Shown: piece by piece, positions 55,201-63,531 of the stretch | Numbering within the stretch: the stretch's first letter is position 1 | How the letters are laid out: each line of letters begins with the position of its first letter | Assembly (NCBI RefSeq): GCF_017355785.1 | Contig: NZ_JAFEWE010000018.1 | Coordinates: 1-64,000 of the forward strand | Direction: 5' to 3' | Length of the DNA stretch: 64,000 bases | Source of the DNA: Desertivirga arenae | Lineage (GTDB): Bacteria > Bacteroidota > Bacteroidia > Sphingobacteriales > Sphingobacteriaceae | Notes under the pieces: model-generated | The model's input: the letters and a program-made list of their open reading frames with translations, nothing else | What the model was told of the DNA's origin: nothing | The model's database searches: none | Position numbers and translations under genes: made by a program

Positions 55201-56777
55201 TGGCTCCATGCACCCTTCCCAGCATCACCGGGCGCGGGGTCGTTTCCTGCAAGCGTAGCTGTTACGGTACCGCAGGCCAGTAGCTGAGCCGTACCGGCAT
55301 TGGCTTGATAAGGCGTTTTGGATACTACGATACTTATATCAGCAAATGCGTCAGTGCATCCCCCATTCGAGTCATTGCTGAACCGGCGAAAACGAATAAC
55401 GTAAGTTCCCGGCTGATTAAGCCCGGTTAAAATCTGGGGACTGCTTGCTGCCGTTGTATAATTATTGAAGCCTGAAAGAGACGCAATATCAGATCCCGCA
55501 GGTCCGCTAACTAATGCCCATTGAGTAGTATTACCACCGCCTACGGTATAAGGGATACTTACCTGAGTAATCCCACATGGCAAGATCTGAGGACTGGTAA
55601 GTCCGATAGTTACAGAGGGAGGGGCTGTATAACGTATCCTATATATTCCGCTGGAAGTACAACCAAATGAATTAGTAATCGTGTAAGTAAAGTCGTAATT
55701 TCCTGAACCATTCAGACCCGAAATTGAAGTTGTTGGTGAATTTGGTGAACTAATGGTTACAGGGCTGGAATTATTTACAGCTGCAGTCCATTTAACTGTT
55801 TCACCAGTATACAAAGGTTTTACACCTTGTATGGTAGTTGAAGTACGACCATCGCAATAGATCCATATTCTATTTCCCGCGCCCGTTACACTCTGAGTTG
55901 GAGGGCCGACATTGATCGTAACATCTTTAAACCCACTAGCGCATGGTCCAACAACAGTCCAACGCACCACGTACGTTCCTTCTACCAGGTTGCTGATAGT
56001 CGCATCATGTCTGTTAATATCATTAAAGGAGGGAATACTTGGGCCGCTGATAAATGACCAGGTGCCTTGTTGCCCGTTCCCAGCGCCTCCATAAGATGCA
56101 CTCAGTTGAACAGAGCCTGTTACAGTATAACAACTAACATTTACTGGGCTGACTGCCGTTACCGGCGAAACGCCACCTAAATTAGTTACTTTGATATCGG
56201 AAGTAGTACTACAGGAACCGTTAGTGATTGTCCATCTGAAAACAGTTACCCCTACTGTATTTCCTGAAATGGGAAGGTTCACTGTCGCAGTTGGCGAAGT
56301 TTGGGGAGAAGGAACCGGCAAATTACCGCTTACCACCGACCAGGTACCCGTTTCTCCAGGCTTAACTGCATTAGCAGCCATGGTAAGCACTCCCGGACAT
56401 TGTTTAACGTCTGGACCTGCATTGGCTACAGTCAGGTTCGAAGCGATGTACTTTGCATCGTCCACAACCGGCGATCCATCGGTACATTTAGCAGATAAGC
56501 GAAACGTGTATTCCACATTTTGTGCGTATCCAGTCACCGTTGCTTTTGCAACTCCACCAGATACGGTTGTAGTAGAAACAGTTACGGCCGGCCCGGCAAT
56601 TTGGGTCCAGACAGCTCCAGAAGCGAAATTACCTGTAGCGGTACCATTTAGCTCGAAAGGAAGGCCCGGACATATTGCTCTGTCCGCCCCAGCGTTGATT
56701 GTACAGTTTTGAGCCTTTGCAAGGTTGGCATAAAGGAGGATAAATGCCATGCAAAAAATCTTTAAGAATTTATTCAT
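52296..56777 (-). CDS. Giant secreted protein with 15 PKD-like repeats, no T9SS C-terminal domain
   Basis: A 1493-residue protein with a signal peptide (FCMAFILLYANLAKAQ). I count fifteen repeats of about 85-95 residues with the pattern AGADQ-x-C, GTGTWSVVSGP, TTTVSGL and YVFRWTISNG-x-C, each with two spaced cysteines, like PKD-type modules of Bacteroidota adhesins. The last 105 residues begin a DUF11 domain (IAVSKTAGTPVQQNDGSYNV, NVQVEDDLALTFPSP), then stop at TLIVNVKLN without completing it and without a sorting domain. The next gene begins, after its signal peptide, with what looks like the missing end of that domain (see findings). The promoter is probably near 57000. Confidence 0.88.
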   Translation of the reverse strand: MNKFLKIFCMAFILLYANLAKAQNCTINAGADRAICPGLPFELNGTATGNFASGAVWTQIAGPAVTVSTTTVSGGVAKATVTGYAQNVEYTFRLSAKCTDGSPVVDDAKYIASNLTVANAGPDVKQCPGVLTMAANAVKPGETGTWSVVSGNLPVPSPQTSPTATVNLPISGNTVGVTVFRWTITNGSCSTTSDIKVTNLGGVSPVTAVSPVNVSCYTVTGSVQLSASYGGAGNGQQGTWSFISGPSIPSFNDINRHDATISNLVEGTYVVRWTVVGPCASGFKDVTINVGPPTQSVTGAGNRIWIYCDGRTSTTIQGVKPLYTGETVKWTAAVNNSSPVTISSPNSPTTSISGLNGSGNYDFTYTITNSFGCTSSGIYRIRYTAPPSVTIGLTSPQILPCGITQVSIPYTVGGGNTTQWALVSGPAGSDIASLSGFNNYTTAASSPQILTGLNQPGTYVIRFRRFSNDSNGGCTDAFADISIVVSKTPYQANAGTAQLLACGTVTATLAGNDPAPGDAGKGAWSQVSGPNKATIADKLSSTTGISNLVSGVYVFRWIVAGGDNDCGDTQSDTKVVVASTPTIVDAGTDIATCYGTPVKLNANKPLLNETGTWSVVSESPASPASTLVFSNINDPNAVVTGLLANKTYQLEWKISNSCGTITDNVTINTNSSNGPKQALAGADQCKTSGTTSFTLAGNAPTGAETGTWTLLPGAPNTPAFNAGVYNTTVSGAINGTYQFEWKLENGSCNPTRDTVTITVSGPTTVATITGAPTVNVCSLADITLQGNSPAAAETGLWIQSAGPGGAVIANPTSAATTVSGLTSGRYKFTWTISNGACSSSSAEITYNISEPPTTSLAGGDQTLCDVSSAILAANSPSVGTGLWSVVSGPNNPTFADLSNPLTSISNLELGEYILKWTITNGAFCTPSSSTVKITINKSANAGADQNLCNTSTTLLQGNEGSIGTWSYVSGPAYTLSQNPNTSYAVLSDLIPGSSYVFRYTITSGGCGNSSDDVTINVSGAPSVADAGTDQDLCTANGSSVSIAAAAPSVGTGAWSIRSQPTGGTAVITSTSSASTTVTGLTKAGVYILEWTVSNATCSGTQSNKDVVRITVSNPPTTVQPMAAQTSACTDRVVLTGTTPLIGNGTWTYVSGGTSTPVITAPNSPTTTVTNLNAAPGNPYIFKWEITSGSCSPSSQTVSVNVTDVTPSAANAGSDQTTCTNAIGGTASVTLAANAAVGSELGTWTVVSKPAGSSPAFASPTVANTTVSNLKAGVYVLKWALSNGSSCTNEDEVTITAFDPPSTADAGPVSATYCLYAPVQLNATAPVSGVGTWSVLTKPAGASDPVFSDINAANASVNGLIQGAYQLRWTTSNGPCTTSQDDIIVNIEDCQIAVSKTAGTPVQQNDGSYNVTFTFKVKNTGSTALSNVQVEDDLALTFPSPKTFTKVNINATGSLVANASFNGGADKNLLTASSSSLAANAEGTITLIVNVKLN

Positions 56778-57228
56778 ACGTTAAAAGTTTAGGCAGTACT
56801 TGCCCATGTCATTAGCTGAACTTGAAAAAATTGTAAAAAAATGGAAGGATATGATACTACATAGGTATATGTATCAACTGTAATAAGTAAAATTGCTTAC
56901 ATAGTAATTTATTAATATTTAACCGAATGAAGTTCCCCTTACTTCAAATATAAACTCATCCGCGATATATAGGTTGAGAGCAGGGCTATATACCTGGCGC
57001 AAATATAGTAATTGATTAAGATACAAGATATAAGTATTTGCAAAAAACTGTAGTATAACTACTACTTTAAGAAACTATTAATTAATTCTCTTTGGAAAAA
57101 TCTGCCTTATTAAACTTTTCCGAAAGTTCTGGAAGACTAAAACCTTCGTAGATACGCTTCTTAAAGTTGCATCAGGTGAAATTTCATTGTGATCTCTTAC
57201 GTAAAGGCAAATCAAAGCATTTAAAGAA
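56778..57228. promoter_or_regulatory. Divergent promoter region with a candidate -7 box at 57000-57007
   Basis: About 450 bp between the adhesin operon (minus) and the racemase gene (plus). TATATTTG on the minus strand at 57007-57000 matches the TAnnTTTG box and would give a leader of about 215 bases for the PKD-repeat gene; TTG lies 16 bases upstream of it. The frame at 57078-57272 overlaps the racemase start on the opposite strand and is not supported. Confidence 0.45.
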
Positions 57229-57930
57229 ATGAAGACAATTGGATTAATAGGCGGAATGTCGTGGGAAAGCACGGCTTTATATTACCAGATAATAAACCGA
57301 AAGATACAAGATACGTTAGGAGGAGTCCATTCTGCACGATGCATCTTGTATTCTGTAGATTTTGCTGAGATAGCCGAACTGCAACATAAGGGAGACTGGG
57401 ATGCTCTAGCCGAAAAAATGATCTTCGCTGCTCAAAAACTTCAGGCTTGTGAGGCTGATCTCATTATCCTCTGTACTAATACTATGCACAAAGTAGCAAG
57501 CCATATTGAGAAGAACATTCAAATTCCCTTTTTGCATATAGCGGATGCAACTGCTGGAGAAATACATAAAAAATCGTTCAGGAAAGTTGGGCTGCTGGCA
57601 ACGAAATTTAGCATGGAAGAAGATTTCCTAAAGTCGCGTTACCGTAAGAAGTATGGCATTGAAACCATCGTTCCTGATGAAAAAAGCAGGAATGATATTC
57701 ATAAGATCATTTATGATGAATTGGTTAAGGGCATTATTAACAGGCAGTCTAAACAACGCTTCATGGAAATCATTGCAGATCTCGTTGAGCAGGGTGCGGA
57801 AGCTATTGTTTCCGGATGCACAGAGATAGAACTCTTAATTAATCCTCGAGATCTAAATGTAGAGCTGTTTGAAACGACGAGGATACATGCAGAAAAAGCA
57901 GTAGAAATAGCTTTAGACAAGAGCTGGTAG
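57229..57930 (+). CDS. Aspartate/glutamate racemase family protein
   Basis: A 233-residue amino-acid racemase of the Asp/Glu/hydantoin family. It opens MKTIGLIGGMSWEST and has the two catalytic cysteines in LCTNTMHK (Cys82) and VSGCTEIELL (about Cys197). Closest in style to YgeA-type broad racemases: cofactor-independent interconversion of L- and D-amino acids in the cytoplasm. It is monocistronic, between the adhesin operon and the MBOAT pair. Substrate not determinable from sequence. Start is ATG. Confidence 0.92.
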   Translation: MKTIGLIGGMSWESTALYYQIINRKIQDTLGGVHSARCILYSVDFAEIAELQHKGDWDALAEKMIFAAQKLQACEADLIILCTNTMHKVASHIEKNIQIPFLHIADATAGEIHKKSFRKVGLLATKFSMEEDFLKSRYRKKYGIETIVPDEKSRNDIHKIIYDELVKGIINRQSKQRFMEIIADLVEQGAEAIVSGCTEIELLINPRDLNVELFETTRIHAEKAVEIALDKSW

Positions 57931-57974
57931 ACCTAATATTGAAAGTCCTGATTTACCCGGCATGCCCTGAGCAG

Positions 57975-58907
57975 CTATTTCTTATACGCTAGCTGGTGCA
58001 GACGAACTTCTCCTTTCAAATGTTGAATGATCTCATTTGTAAATAGGATAGCTCCATTCTTCTTTAAATGACTTTGATCATAAAAATAATCCTTATTGAG
58101 GTAAATGGGATTTGCGGTATTATAACGAATAGAAGAGACACGCGGACCTGACAGTTTCCTTATCCTCTGTTCAAACTTCGGATTATGGTTTTTAAAATTG
58201 GGAGAATAGACCGTATATAACTTGATATTATGATGAACACATAATTCCTGTAGTCTACTAAATGCCCGTATTTTCTCAGGCAACTCTAAATCTTTTTCAT
58301 ACGGCCGGGAATCATGTTGGAATGCTAAGACGCGATTTTTCCTCTGGAAGGAAATGGGCATGGAGCCACAATTCATGAGCGTATCAAGAGCAGTAAATGA
58401 TTTTCTCCTGATATCAAAATTTCGTTTGTTGATTCGTGCAAGCGTGAAGAATTTCGAGAGAAGGTTCTTCTCGCCCCTTTTAATCATTTCATCATTTACC
58501 TGATCGTATTTCGCAAGTGGATACAGCCTGTCTAAGCGAAAGGTAATGGATTCATTTGGTAATAGTTCATAAGGATCGTCCAGGGCTAATAGTACAACCT
58601 TAGGCTTTTTATTATTAGCGATCAACGACCTCAATAAGAACTCGTGAAACTCGATGTTTGATCCGGGATAAGAAAGGTTGTAGCTGGAAATATTTAGAGA
58701 ATCTTCTATCTGACTGGCAATTATATTTCTTGCGCCACGAGATGAGCCTAATACGATGAGGTCTTTATTCATCTTGCTATTTAGCACCAACTCCAGTCGT
58801 TTATCTTTCTCTTTAGTAGGCGAAACAAGCAGAAAAATATAGAACAATTTATCGAATAGGAAAAAAACAGCAGCGAACAGCAATAGTTGAGTAAGGAACT
58901 TTTTCAT
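57975..58907 (-). CDS. SGNH/DltD-like membrane-anchored partner of the MBOAT acyltransferase
   Basis: About 310 residues from the ATG at 58907. One N-terminal TM segment (LLLFAAVFFLFDKLFYIFLLV) is followed by LIVLGSSRGARN near 50-60, with the candidate nucleophile serine in a GSS-R context, LLALDDPYELLPNES, and DQSHLKKNGAIL near 279 providing the D-x-x-H acid-base pair. This fits the SGNH-like proteins that pair with MBOAT acyltransferases, as AlgJ/AlgX or DltD do with AlgI or DltB, and finish O-acylation in the periplasm. An ATG at 58949 overlapping the MBOAT gene is a less likely start. Confidence 0.8.
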   Translation of the reverse strand: MKKFLTQLLLFAAVFFLFDKLFYIFLLVSPTKEKDKRLELVLNSKMNKDLIVLGSSRGARNIIASQIEDSLNISSYNLSYPGSNIEFHEFLLRSLIANNKKPKVVLLALDDPYELLPNESITFRLDRLYPLAKYDQVNDEMIKRGEKNLLSKFFTLARINKRNFDIRRKSFTALDTLMNCGSMPISFQRKNRVLAFQHDSRPYEKDLELPEKIRAFSRLQELCVHHNIKLYTVYSPNFKNHNPKFEQRIRKLSGPRVSSIRYNTANPIYLNKDYFYDQSHLKKNGAILFTNEIIQHLKGEVRLHQLAYKK

Positions 58908-58911
58908 TTGT

Positions 58912-60360
58912 TTAAAATTGGAAATAGATAAATTGTTGTTCCTTCCCATTAAATATGAAAAGCAAAATAAGGATCAGGAAATAGAAACTCCAGCGGTAGG
59001 TTTTCTGCCATTTCAGCCCAAATCTTTCAATAGCATATTGATTCTCCCTGCCCTGCCATTCCATCAAAACAAAAAAGACGATCAGAATTAGTATCATCAC
59101 AGGATTCTGCATCCCTTGAAACACAGGAAATTGAAAAATTGAAGGTGATAAGATCTTAGAAATATAAGTTGTGGCATCACCAATACTATCTGCTCTAAAA
59201 AAGATCCAGGCAAAAACGGATAAGCTAAAAGTTATAGTCATTTGAAAGAGCTCTTTTAGCGATGGAAGCACCTTACCTTGTGCTACTGTTTCCATATTGT
59301 CCCGGTTTGTTTTCATCAACACCGAGGGCATAATGAACAAGGCGTTCAATGCTCCCCATACTATGAACGTCCAATTAGCCCCATGCCAGAAACCGCTGAC
59401 GATAAAAATGATGAATGTATTCCGGATACGCATCCAATTCCCACCCTTGCTTCCGCCGAGCGGGATATACAAGTAGTCTTTAAACCAGGAAGAAAGGGAT
59501 ATATGCCAGCGTCTCCAGAACTCGGCTATGTCTCTGGAAAAATAAGGGAAGGCGAAATTCCGCAATAGCTCAATGCCAAAAAGTCTTGCAGTTCCTAAAG
59601 CGATGTCTGAGTAGCCTGAAAAATCACCATAGATCTGGAAGGTAAAAAATAATGCGCCCAAAGCCAGGGTGCTACCAGGATAATGGGCTGAATTATTAAA
59701 GATTTGGTTTGCAAATTCAGCACAATTGTCGGCGATGATCACCTTCTTGAATAGGCCCCACAGAATTTGCCTCAGGCCATCTACAGCTTTTGAATACTCG
59801 AAATTCCGTGATCTTTTTATTTGAGGTAAGAGGTGCGTTGCCCTTTCAATTGGTCCGGCAACCAGCAGTGGGAAGAAACTTACAAAGACCGCATAATCAG
59901 TAAAGTTGCGTTCAGCTTTAATCCTGTCTTTATAAATATCAATTACATAGGAAAGGCCATGAAAAGTATAAAACGAAATGCCGACCGGAAGTATGACCTT
60001 TAGTGTCCAGGGATCCAGATGTAAGCCTAGCTGCGCAAAGGCTCCCGAGAAAGATTCTGCAAAAAAATTATAGTATTTAAAAATGCCAAGAAAGCCCAGA
60101 TTTACCGTTATACTGAGAATGAACCAGAATTTCTTTTGTTTACGATCGGAAGCATCCTGCATTTTCAATCCTGTGAAGTAATCCAGGAAGGTTGAGAACA
60201 TTAACAACAACAGAAAACGCCAATCCCAGCAAGCATAAAAGAAGTAGCTTGCGCCCAGCAATAATAAATTTTGAAGTTTCAGGTTTTTGTTTGTCACAAA
60301 CCAATATAATATAAATACTACCGGTAGAAATATGGCAAAGCTTATGGAGTTAAAAAGCAT
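58912..60360 (-). CDS. MBOAT-family membrane O-acyltransferase (AlgI/DltB-like)
   Basis: A 482-residue multi-TM protein (about ten helices). It has the AlgI-type core SFYTFHGLSYVIDIYK, PIERATHLLPQ, FWRRWHISLSSWFKDYLYIP near 276-295 and GFWHGANWTFIVWG near 320-333, the last with the family's invariant histidine. Such proteins pass an acyl group (usually acetyl) across the membrane to a polysaccharide or wall polymer. It is co-transcribed with the SGNH-like gene 4 bp downstream. The acceptor may be the polymer from the large locus; that is inference. Confidence 0.92.
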   Translation of the reverse strand: MLFNSISFAIFLPVVFILYWFVTNKNLKLQNLLLLGASYFFYACWDWRFLLLLMFSTFLDYFTGLKMQDASDRKQKKFWFILSITVNLGFLGIFKYYNFFAESFSGAFAQLGLHLDPWTLKVILPVGISFYTFHGLSYVIDIYKDRIKAERNFTDYAVFVSFFPLLVAGPIERATHLLPQIKRSRNFEYSKAVDGLRQILWGLFKKVIIADNCAEFANQIFNNSAHYPGSTLALGALFFTFQIYGDFSGYSDIALGTARLFGIELLRNFAFPYFSRDIAEFWRRWHISLSSWFKDYLYIPLGGSKGGNWMRIRNTFIIFIVSGFWHGANWTFIVWGALNALFIMPSVLMKTNRDNMETVAQGKVLPSLKELFQMTITFSLSVFAWIFFRADSIGDATTYISKILSPSIFQFPVFQGMQNPVMILILIVFFVLMEWQGRENQYAIERFGLKWQKTYRWSFYFLILILLFIFNGKEQQFIYFQF

Positions 60361-60867
60361 AATTCAATCAAGTAAGCCTTACTACGTACTTTAGACTCAG
60401 GAGGTTCGCAGAAATAATGTTCCTAAAAATCACTGATAATGAGCTGTTATACAATGATCTTTTTAGAAGGAGAAAGAGATCGGCCTTAACTGGAAATTAT
60501 TGAAGCTATAGTTAAACAAGGAATAGAAGAATGAAATTTTTTTTATTTTTTATTCCAATTAATACTACAATTGTTAGCTGCTTAAAAACATGCGACCTAT
60601 TGCAATTATGAACCTAATGTCAAACTACTTTCAAGCTAAGCCTTTTAATCCAGGCTATGGCAATACAATTTGGGTAGCACCAAGACCAAAGTCTTTAACA
60701 TCTATCTACATCCCTCCTTTCTTTCATGGTGATTTCTAACTAAAAACGCTGGTGAATTTTGAAAATCAAAAGAAGTAGTCCTTTTGAGACTATTGAATTA
60801 ATAGGCCGGGAAAAAGCCTGGACCAGCAGATTTTCTGAATTTTTTAAAAATTTATTTTTGTTATTTA
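60361..60867. other. Divergent AT-rich intergenic region
   Basis: About 500 bp between the MBOAT gene (minus) and the unknown gene at 60868 (plus). A TATTTTTG box at 60852-60859 lies only 8 bases before the ATG at 60868, too close to be a normal promoter unless the message is nearly leaderless. No RNA gene, hairpin or ORF that I can support was found. Confidence 0.45.
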
Positions 60868-61983
60868 ATGTTAGAAAAAATTAAAAAAGTAGTGGTTGGT
60901 TTCCTTTCGAATGAGGAATTTACGATCACATCAAAACAACTAAATGAAATTGAGTCAGAGATCCTGGCAGATCTTTGCACAAGAAAAAAAGAAAAAAATA
61001 TTTCCTCTTTTTACTGGAGAGTCGAGGAGGTAGAAGAGGATATAGGTAGAGTTTACAGGAAGCTTCAGCCGGTAGCTTCTGTTACCGGAGCTAAAATTTT
61101 ATTGGTACTGTTGGATATCTACGAAAAGCTAAACGACCTGATAGCGGAATCAGGGAAATGCAGAGGATTCTATATGATCATGCTTCGGAAGCTTAAATTC
61201 CAACTAAAAAAGTTTGAACAGGAGTTTATCATTTTTTTAGACGAGAGAGAATATCCCGAGAAACTTCGATGGCTTGCCTTTTTGCCAATCCAGGAACTTC
61301 ACAGCATGAAGGCGTTGGAAATTGTGAAGGCGAACAAAGTTAACTATGTTGGTGATTTCCAGGCTTCATTCAATTCAATCATTAATTCCGAAGCAAGGCT
61401 AAATTTTGGCAAATGGAAAATGCTGTGCAAGCTAATCGAACTAAACCTTAACCATCCGGATCTGGAGCAGTATTTCTACAAGGAGTATACAGAGCTGGCA
61501 AAAAGATGTAGTTCACCGGAACAAACAAAGCAATTGGAATTTATGCTAAAGCTACCGCTTTCCAGTAGCAAAGCACCGTTTGATCCTTTCAATAAATCCT
61601 TGAGTGAAACTTTACCAGCCTTCATTTCACAGCCTCTAGAATTCGGAGAGTTCGAACCCGATTCGAAATTCTCCTTTGCGAAGCTTGTATTACTTAAAAT
61701 ATTCTTGTCTGTTCCTCAAATTGGAGGTTTATTATTTCTTCTTTTAAAAAGAGGCAGCTTTGGCACAATAACCCACAGAAAATTGGCCGGCCACTTTGCA
61801 AACTGTTTCACCTCGTTGGAAACAGGCCAAATGAGTATAAAGAGTCTCGAAAACAATATAAAAATAGAACCTGAAACCTACACTTTTCTCCTCAAATTCT
61901 TACAAGATATGATCCAAGATCTGAAGGATGTTTATAAAAAGAAAGAAGAAGAGAAAAAACAAAAAAAAACCGCAGAAAAGTAA
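60868..61983 (+). CDS. Hypothetical protein, possibly RteC-like
   Basis: A 371-residue mainly helical protein with no signal peptide. A hydrophobic patch (LLKIFLSVPQIGGLLFLLLKRG, quoted in part as VPQIGGLLFLLLKRG) lies near 280-297 and a very basic tail, KKKEEEKKQKKTAEK, closes it. The segment LVLLKIFLSVPQIGG to FANCFTSLETG, followed by a helical end, loosely recalls the C-terminal part of RteC proteins, regulators of Bacteroides conjugative transposons. The match is weak and the N-terminal part does not help. The following gene is an excisionase-type HTH protein, a common neighbour of RteC genes. Start is ATG at 60868; codon use is A-rich. Confidence 0.7.
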   Translation: MLEKIKKVVVGFLSNEEFTITSKQLNEIESEILADLCTRKKEKNISSFYWRVEEVEEDIGRVYRKLQPVASVTGAKILLVLLDIYEKLNDLIAESGKCRGFYMIMLRKLKFQLKKFEQEFIIFLDEREYPEKLRWLAFLPIQELHSMKALEIVKANKVNYVGDFQASFNSIINSEARLNFGKWKMLCKLIELNLNHPDLEQYFYKEYTELAKRCSSPEQTKQLEFMLKLPLSSSKAPFDPFNKSLSETLPAFISQPLEFGEFEPDSKFSFAKLVLLKIFLSVPQIGGLLFLLLKRGSFGTITHRKLAGHFANCFTSLETGQMSIKSLENNIKIEPETYTFLLKFLQDMIQDLKDVYKKKEEEKKQKKTAEK

Positions 61984-62053
61984 CCGGCTTGTAACCCCAT
62001 CGCTATTGAAAATCTCAGTAGTATTGGCAGAATTAAAACCTGATAACAATATC

Positions 62054-62440
62054 ATGAAAAAGGAACAAGTAAATAACCTGTCAAAGACAGATTTCAAAGC
62101 AAAAAAACTTTTTCTAAGGCTATTACATGCTGCTGAAACAATTGAAGAGAATACAGCAGAGCTTATCCGTGGGTTACATTATCTTATCGTGCAGCTAGAG
62201 GAACGGGAAGGCACAAAGGTTATCCCTATTGCCAGGAAAAAACAGCAGGAGTTTCGTGAGAGCTGGCTGGATAAGCAGGAGGTGATGCAACTAATGCCAA
62301 TTAGTGAAAGGAGCCTTTACACCTTAAGGAAACAAGGAGATCTTCCCTCCTATTCTTTGAAGGGAAAGGTGTATTTCAAATTGTCTGATGTGGAAGCATT
62401 AATGAGAGGAAAGCCAGGAGACGCGGGTGTAGCTGTTTAA
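62054..62440 (+). CDS. Excisionase-like helix-turn-helix DNA-binding protein
   Basis: About 128 residues from the ATG at 62054. A helical N-terminal half (LLHAAETIEENTAELIRGL) is followed by a winged-helix/MerR-type HTH at about 75-125: WLDKQEVMQLMPISERSLYT, LRKQGDLPSYSLKGKVYFKL, SDVEALM. This is the standard small HTH protein of Bacteroidota mobile elements and accessory regions. The frame opens earlier, at 61928, inside the preceding gene in another frame; that 5' part is lysine-rich and looks spurious. It binds DNA; its target is unknown. A terminator follows at 62457. Confidence 0.85.
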   Translation: MKKEQVNNLSKTDFKAKKLFLRLLHAAETIEENTAELIRGLHYLIVQLEEREGTKVIPIARKKQQEFRESWLDKQEVMQLMPISERSLYTLRKQGDLPSYSLKGKVYFKLSDVEALMRGKPGDAGVAV

Positions 62441-62456
62441 CATGCTGTGTGTAAAA

Positions 62457-62487
62457 AAGAAGCCCGGGCAAAATGTCCGGGCTTCTT
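62457..62487. terminator. Bidirectional intrinsic terminator
   Basis: Arms AAGAAGCCCGG and CCGGGCTTCTT (11 bp, perfect) around a 9-base loop, with A-runs before and a T-rich arm after. It separates the convergent HTH gene (stop 62440) and membrane coiled-coil gene (stop 62498). Confidence 0.85.
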
Positions 62488-62497
62488 AAGCTTGCTA

Positions 62498-62815
62498 CTA
62501 ATCGACCTTCTTTTCATCAGTTTTCGATTTATTCCTCTGTCGTACTTTCTTCAATGCCTCTGTCTCAAAGCTATTCAGCAGATATAGCTCCAGTTGTTCC
62601 AGCCGCTTCTCATGAAAGTTGATCCGCTCGAATATCCGTCTGTTCTCATTATGCATGTTTGCCTTGATCAGCTCGGTGCTGGTCTTTATTTCGAAAAGGT
62701 TTTGTTCCACCTTCTTGAAATCACTGTGCAATTGCCTTACAAAGAAGGCAATCACTGAGAAGATCAGCGAAAGGATACTTCCCAGGATGAGGCTGCTATT
62801 GGCCAGGTTTTCCAT
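62498..62815 (-). CDS. Small membrane-anchored coiled-coil protein
   Basis: A 105-residue protein: one N-terminal TM helix (SLILGSILSLIFSVIAFFVR, residues 8-27), then a heptad-like helical stretch (about 30-85) and a charged tail (RQRNKSKTDEKKVD). The layout resembles small phage-type or accessory anchors, but no family was recognised. It is separated from the upstream DUF6266 gene by a strong terminator, so it has its own promoter or relies on read-through. Start is ATG. Confidence 0.7.
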   Translation of the reverse strand: MENLANSSLILGSILSLIFSVIAFFVRQLHSDFKKVEQNLFEIKTSTELIKANMHNENRRIFERINFHEKRLEQLELYLLNSFETEALKKVRQRNKSKTDEKKVD

Positions 62816-62840
62816 TTTCTTATTTTTGAGAGTTAAAAAA

Positions 62841-62873
62841 AGAAACCGCCGCTCCTTTTGAAACGGCGGCTTC
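62841..62873 (-). terminator. Rho-independent terminator of the DUF6266 gene
   Basis: On the minus strand a GC-rich stem (GCCGCCG/CGGCGGT, extended by flanking GAA/TTC pairs) with a 12-base loop is followed by a run of seven T. It lies 11 bases after the DUF6266 stop codon. Confidence 0.85.
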
Positions 62874-62883
62874 TGCTTACAAC

Positions 62884-63531
62884 TTATTCAACAATGGTGA
62901 TCTTACCTCCATAGAAGGTATTAGAGACCTCTTTTCCATTTGCTGAAGCAACAAACAAGTAGCAATCCACCTCTTTACCAACCCATCCGGCTGGCACTGC
63001 TATATCTAAAGCAGCATCTGCACGAGTAACGGTGCCCAGGCTATATTCAGACTCCTCATCCACCTGATTAACCAGCAGCACAGAAACTTTGTCTGTATCC
63101 AAGGCTTTTCCTTTCTTCGAGTTGTCTGTCCAGCTGAAGCTTACATGACGCTCTGCTGCAGCAACCACTGCAGGATCTAAAGGTAGTGGTAAAATGCCGC
63201 GACTGAAACTTAATGCAGCGGCATCAATGGTATAATCCGGATAGTTACCCGAGATCGCATTCTTTACGTTATCCGCTACCGCAACATTATAAGCCGTTTG
63301 CTTTACCGCGAGCTTTTTATACCCAACCTCAATGAAAGGTCGAAGAGAGCTAAGGAAGGCCGTGATCAGGCCAAACTTGGCCTGCTGTTCCATTTGACCC
63401 TGGCTAGCCACCCTGTTTTTAGTCATCCTGGGCAAGCTGCGCAGATAATCAATTCCGCGCCAGTTGCTGCCTACTACATTGCCTACTTTTCCGTAAAAGT
63501 TTCCAAAAATTCCATTACTGAACTTTCCCAT
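62884..63531 (-). CDS. DUF6266 family protein
   Basis: A 215-residue protein with the family's opening MGKFSNGIFGNFYGKVGNVV and the segment RGIDYLRSLPRMTKN, then MEQQAKFGLITAFLSSLRP. The second half is a beta-sandwich-like region (VSFSWTDNSKKGKA, YLFVASANGKEVSNTFYGG). It is known only as a frequent Bacteroidota protein of unknown function; the layout resembles phage or secretion-tail-associated proteins, but that is not shown. No signal peptide. Terminated at 62841. Start is ATG at 63531. Confidence 0.85.
   Translation of the reverse strand: MGKFSNGIFGNFYGKVGNVVGSNWRGIDYLRSLPRMTKNRVASQGQMEQQAKFGLITAFLSSLRPFIEVGYKKLAVKQTAYNVAVADNVKNAISGNYPDYTIDAAALSFSRGILPLPLDPAVVAAAERHVSFSWTDNSKKGKALDTDKVSVLLVNQVDEESEYSLGTVTRADAALDIAVPAGWVGKEVDCYLFVASANGKEVSNTFYGGKITIVE

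Noticed and set aside
56191-56712. Long plus-strand frame opposite the PKD-repeat gene
   Set aside because: Mirror of the low-complexity coding bias of the repeats; similar antisense frames occur all along that gene.
49245-56777. Repeat arrays considered as CRISPR
   Set aside because: Units are 85 to 110 codons long and translate as continuous protein modules; no short direct repeats with unique spacers.
57078-57272. Minus-strand frame of 64 codons opposite the racemase start
   Set aside because: Overlaps the well-supported racemase start on the other strand and shows no protein-like pattern.
61928-62053. 5' extension of the HTH gene
   Set aside because: Overlaps the end of the preceding gene, is lysine-rich in the same way as that gene's tail, and the ATG at 62054 fits better.
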